Source of the DNA: Prevotellaceae bacterium UBA2852
Lineage (GTDB): Bacteria; Bacteroidota; Bacteroidia; Bacteroidales; Bacteroidaceae
Direction: 5' to 3'
Length of the DNA: 8,232 nucleotides
Assembly (NCBI GenBank): GCA_002350855.1
Contig: DEFM01000031.1
Location: forward strand, 62,007 to 70,238
Of this stretch, positions 5,635 through 8,232 are shown one piece after another. The notes under the pieces are model-generated. The model was not told the origin of the DNA and searched no databases. It saw nothing but the letters and a program-made list of their open reading frames with translations. The first letter of the stretch is position 1. Each line of letters opens with the position of its first letter. A program made the position numbers and the translations under genes.

Positions 5635-8064
5635 ATGAAAACTCCAAAATTCGTACATCTTAATGTACATTCACATTATTCTATTCTTAACGGATGCTCC
5701 ACCATCCAACAAATTGTGGACTCTGCCATAAAAAACAGGATGCCAGGCATAGCCATTACTGATAGAGGCAATATGTTTGGTATCATGGAGTTTGTTGGAT
5801 ATGTCAACCGTGTTAATAAGGCAAGATTGGAGAAAGGAAAGAATCCATTTAAGCCAATTATTGGTTGTGAATTGTATGTTGCCAAGCATGGTTCTAGAGA
5901 ACAGAAGAATGGTGTCAAGGATATTAAGGGCTATCATCTGACAGTTCTTGCTAAAAATCTGATTGGCTATAAGAACCTCATGAAGATTGTAAGCAATGCC
6001 TGGACTGACGGATTCCATGCGACTCCCCGAACAGACCATGCGGATCTGGAGAAATATCATGAAGGGCTGATTGTACTATCAGGCGGCTTTGGCTGTGAGG
6101 TGTTCACTTATGCCATGAAGGAAGATATGACAGCTTTAGAAGAGACCATCAAATGGTATAAACAAGTCTTTGGTAGTGACTATTATCTTGAAATTCGCCG
6201 TGAAGCAGACTATAACCTTTCAAAAGACGCTCCAAGCGAACTTATGATTGAACAGGAAAAAGTAAACCAAGTTCTCATACAGAAATCGAAAGAATATGGC
6301 GTTAAGGTAGTTGCAACAAACGATGTCCATTATGTCAATCCTGAAGACCTGGTCGTTTATAACATTCAACAATGTATTGCTGTGGGGAAAACCTTGGAAG
6401 AATATGATACAGATCCACTTCGATTTCGCTGGTTAAGAAGCAAACATGAAATGTTTGACTTGTTCTCAGATATTCCATCGGCCATTTCTAACACGATGGA
6501 GATATTCGACAAGGTTGAGACATACAATATTCATCATGCTCCTATTATGCCCCCAGTTTCAATACCAGAAGGTTTCAAAAATGATACTGACTATTTGGAA
6601 CAACTTATATATACAAATGCAAAGGTTATATACAGGAATCCACTTCCAGAAGAAGTAGTTGACCGTCTCCAATTTGAATTGGAAATCATCAAAAAGAATG
6701 GAGCAGAAAGATACTTCCTATTTATACAGAATGTAGTTAACTATGCAGAAAAAGAGTTGGGCGTATTGGTTGGTCCAGGACGTGGTTCTACAGCTGGGAG
6801 TCTGGTTGCATACTGTTTGGGAATAACCAAGATAGACCCTTTGAAACACGATTTGTTGTTTGAACGCTTCATGTGTCCTGATAGGCAAATGCTTCCGGAT
6901 ATAGATTTGGACTTTGATGAAGAGGGACTGTCTCATGTCATAGAATGGCTTGAAAAGAAATATGGGAAGGAATACTGTGCACATATCATAAGCTACTCAA
7001 CATTTAGCACGAGAACTGCTTTTAGTTCTGTTGCCCAAGTGAAACTGTTGCCAGCAGAAACTGCTAAAGCCATACACCAAGCTATTCCCGTGTATTCTCC
7101 TTATTATCCGAAGACTATGGATAATGCCATTAAGTATTCTCCTGAACTTAGGAAGTTAGTACGTTCTGCAGGCCAAACTATTCAAAATGCGATTTGTGAC
7201 ACTAAGGTTTTGGAAGGCACAATTAAAGGAACAGGAGTTCATGCCTGTGGATTCATTGTCAGTGACAGTCCCATCAGTGATTGGGCACCAGTTTGTGTTC
7301 AAGAAGATCCTGACGAAGAAAGCAAAACAATAAGATGTACACAATATGATGGCAGAACTATTGAAGAAACGGGGCTGATTAAGTTTGACTTTCTGAGTCT
7401 GAAAACTCTTTCTCAATTAAAGAAGATTTGCGAAAGAATCAAGGTTAACACAGGGAAAGACTTCGATATAGAGAAGATACCTCTTGATGACCAAAAGACT
7501 CTTGAACTGTTTCAACGAGGCGACACGGAAGATATTTTCCAATATGAGACACATGGAATGCAACAATATCTTCGCGAACTCCATCCAACAACATTTGAGG
7601 ATCTTGTGCTGTTGAATGTCATGTATCGTCCTGGGACGATTGAAGACCTCCCTTTGCTAATCAAAAGAAAGAAAGGTAAAAGTAAAATCAGATATGTCAT
7701 ACCCAACATGGAGAAATACCTTCACGATACATATGGAATTCTGGTTTATCAAGAGCAACTAATGCTACTCTCCCGTCTTATAGCCGACTTTAACAGAGGC
7801 GAAAGTGATGCCTTACGAAAGGCAATGGGTAAAAGAAAGCAGGATAAGTTGGCTGAATTAAAGCTCAAATTCATCAAGGGTGGAATGAATAACGGATATA
7901 AAAAGAGCACACTTGAAAGAATATGGAAGGACTGGGAACACAAAGGTATGTACGCCTTCAACAAGGCTCATGCCGTTTGCTATTCATGGTTAGGATATCA
8001 GATGGGCTATCTCAAAGTACATTTCCCTGTAGAATTTCATAAGGTCATGAAATTATGTCAATAA
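5635..8064 (+). CDS. Truncated DNA polymerase III alpha (DnaE-like, C-family) polymerase
   Basis: This 809-aa C-family DNA polymerase aligns with DnaE from the first residue. The PHP domain occupies about 5-290 (HLNVHSHYSILNG at 8-20, ITDRGNMFG at 41-49, TNDVHYV at 228-234). The palm has GPGRGSTAGSLVAYCLGIT (380-398), PDIDLDF with D424 and D426, and KFDF with D585, which match E. coli D401, D403 and D555. Fingers motifs follow: GTGVHACGF (532-540), FQYETHGMQQYL (635-646), MYRPGT (663-668), and FNKAHAVCYSWLGYQMGYLK (775-794). Polymerisation should be possible. Bacterial DnaE is usually about 1,150 residues or more, and DnaE2 about 1,000-1,080. Here the chain ends right after the fingers, so the helix-hairpin-helix, clamp-binding motif, OB fold and tau-binding domain are missing. 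Several PHP metal ligands are also replaced. It is probably an accessory, not the replicative, polymerase. Confidence 0.93.
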   Translation: MKTPKFVHLNVHSHYSILNGCSTIQQIVDSAIKNRMPGIAITDRGNMFGIMEFVGYVNRVNKARLEKGKNPFKPIIGCELYVAKHGSREQKNGVKDIKGYHLTVLAKNLIGYKNLMKIVSNAWTDGFHATPRTDHADLEKYHEGLIVLSGGFGCEVFTYAMKEDMTALEETIKWYKQVFGSDYYLEIRREADYNLSKDAPSELMIEQEKVNQVLIQKSKEYGVKVVATNDVHYVNPEDLVVYNIQQCIAVGKTLEEYDTDPLRFRWLRSKHEMFDLFSDIPSAISNTMEIFDKVETYNIHHAPIMPPVSIPEGFKNDTDYLEQLIYTNAKVIYRNPLPEEVVDRLQFELEIIKKNGAERYFLFIQNVVNYAEKELGVLVGPGRGSTAGSLVAYCLGITKIDPLKHDLLFERFMCPDRQMLPDIDLDFDEEGLSHVIEWLEKKYGKEYCAHIISYSTFSTRTAFSSVAQVKLLPAETAKAIHQAIPVYSPYYPKTMDNAIKYSPELRKLVRSAGQTIQNAICDTKVLEGTIKGTGVHACGFIVSDSPISDWAPVCVQEDPDEESKTIRCTQYDGRTIEETGLIKFDFLSLKTLSQLKKICERIKVNTGKDFDIEKIPLDDQKTLELFQRGDTEDIFQYETHGMQQYLRELHPTTFEDLVLLNVMYRPGTIEDLPLLIKRKKGKSKIRYVIPNMEKYLHDTYGILVYQEQLMLLSRLIADFNRGESDALRKAMGKRKQDKLAELKLKFIKGGMNNGYKKSTLERIWKDWEHKGMYAFNKAHAVCYSWLGYQMGYLKVHFPVEFHKVMKLCQ

Positions 8065-8093
8065 TCATTTTCATTATCTTCTTTTTTTATACC

Positions 8094-8174
8094 ATGAACA
8101 ACGCTGAATTAAACTACTCTGACATCGAGCCTGACAAAGCGTTTGACTCATTCATGGAAATTCCCAACTGGTAA
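8094..8174 (+). CDS. Possible 26-aa small protein downstream of the polymerase
   Basis: A short ORF (MNNAELNYSDIEPDKAFDSF, then six more residues ending in NW) starts 29 nt after the polymerase stop and ends at TAA 8172-8174. It is acidic and not repetitive. In the same frame an upstream ATG at 8055, overlapping the polymerase end by 10 nt, would add 13 residues (MSIIIFIIFFFYT) and make a 39-aa peptide with a hydrophobic N-terminus. No ribosome-binding site decides between the two. It is not a frameshifted continuation of DnaE: it shows none of the helix-hairpin-helix sequence expected there. It could be a real microprotein or chance. Confidence 0.3.
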   Translation: MNNAELNYSDIEPDKAFDSFMEIPNW

Positions 8175-8181
8175 AGTATTT

Positions 8182-8232
8182 ATGTTTCTCTACACAGGAA
8201 CGAAAATTTCAGCGAAGTGGAACGAAAGTTTC
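8182..8232 (+). CDS. Possible start of a downstream gene (cut by window end)
   Basis: An ATG at 8182, 7 nt after the small ORF, opens a frame that stays open to the window edge for 17 codons (MFLYTGTKISAKWNESF). The tight spacing would fit another operon member. Too little is present for recognition. The same bases contain a 22-bp direct repeat, and 22 is not a multiple of three. If the repeat continues beyond the window, this frame is probably not coding. Confidence 0.25.
   Translation, partial: MFLYTGTKISAKWNESF
8197..8232 (+). repeat. 22-bp-period direct repeat, iteron-like, truncated by window end
   Basis: GGAACGAAAATTTC (8197-8210) recurs as GGAACGAAAGTTTC (8219-8232) with 13 of 14 bases identical and a 22-bp period, close to two helical turns. 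Each copy contains the small dyad GAAA-N-TTTC. The second copy runs to the last base of the window, so the number of units cannot be seen. Plasmid replication iterons are often about this size, which would suit the replication-type genes upstream. Two copies are weak evidence. Confidence 0.4.

Noticed and set aside
8020..8100. Frameshift at the end of the polymerase gene
   Set aside because: I read the other + strand frames past 8064. The -1 frame has a stop at 8040 and its ORF to 8174 shows no helix-hairpin-helix or other DnaE-like sequence, so the early stop does not look like a simple frameshift.

Overview
The window looks like an accessory region of a Bacteroidota (Bacteroidales-type) genome. 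Three things point there. The DNA is AT-rich and most starts lack a Shine-Dalgarno site. The gaps contain TTTG-type boxes of the kind used by the Bacteroidota primary sigma factor. The DnaE-like protein has features I recall from Bacteroidota DnaE, such as GNMFGI, the KPIIGCE segment and the HAxCYSW-type ending. Every gene I accept lies on the + strand and packing is dense, as in a plasmid, integrated conjugative element or phage-like element. I see no integrase, transposase, relaxase, rRNA, tRNA or CRISPR array.

Layout. Positions 1-862 hold the end of an unknown gene and, 4 nt later, a single-HKD phospholipase D-fold protein. Positions 996-1806 hold an unknown 138-aa protein and a small SprT-like zinc metallopeptidase. 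Positions 1944-2315 hold a 123-aa protein with a short GyrA-like helical segment. These blocks are separated by three copies (880-930, 1849-1899, 2328-2377) of a ~50-nt intergenic element: a 10-11 bp hairpin with a 5-nt loop, followed by CTTTGTTT(T/A)CTTTG. Each copy lies just after one gene or pair and before the next, so it probably ends one transcript, starts the next, or does both.

From the third element onward, 2393-8064 reads like one operon with gaps of 24 nt or less or with overlaps. It encodes: a protein with the outline of a DnaB/RecA-type ATPase core but no P-loop; an acidic unknown protein; a DnaB-like ATPase domain with intact Walker A and B but no N-terminal domain and no recognisable trans finger; an unknown 325-aa protein coupled to it by an ATGA overlap; a 104-aa phage/plasmid-type protein; and an 809-aa DNA polymerase III alpha-like protein. 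The polymerase keeps the three catalytic aspartates. It stops just after the fingers, without the helix-hairpin-helix, clamp-binding, OB and tau-binding parts, and several PHP metal ligands are replaced. A tiny ORF follows, and the window ends in a 22-bp direct repeat that could be the start of an iteron-like array.

The most interesting hypothesis is that 2393-8064 encodes an accessory DNA-synthesis or repair module built from cut-down replisome parts: a truncated C-family polymerase, one apparently active and one apparently dead RecA-fold partner, and several small proteins. It recalls the ImuA/ImuB/DnaE2 mutasome in outline, but no Y-family polymerase is visible. That functional link is inference. 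The individual domain calls rest on motifs read directly from the sequence, and family comparisons are from memory.
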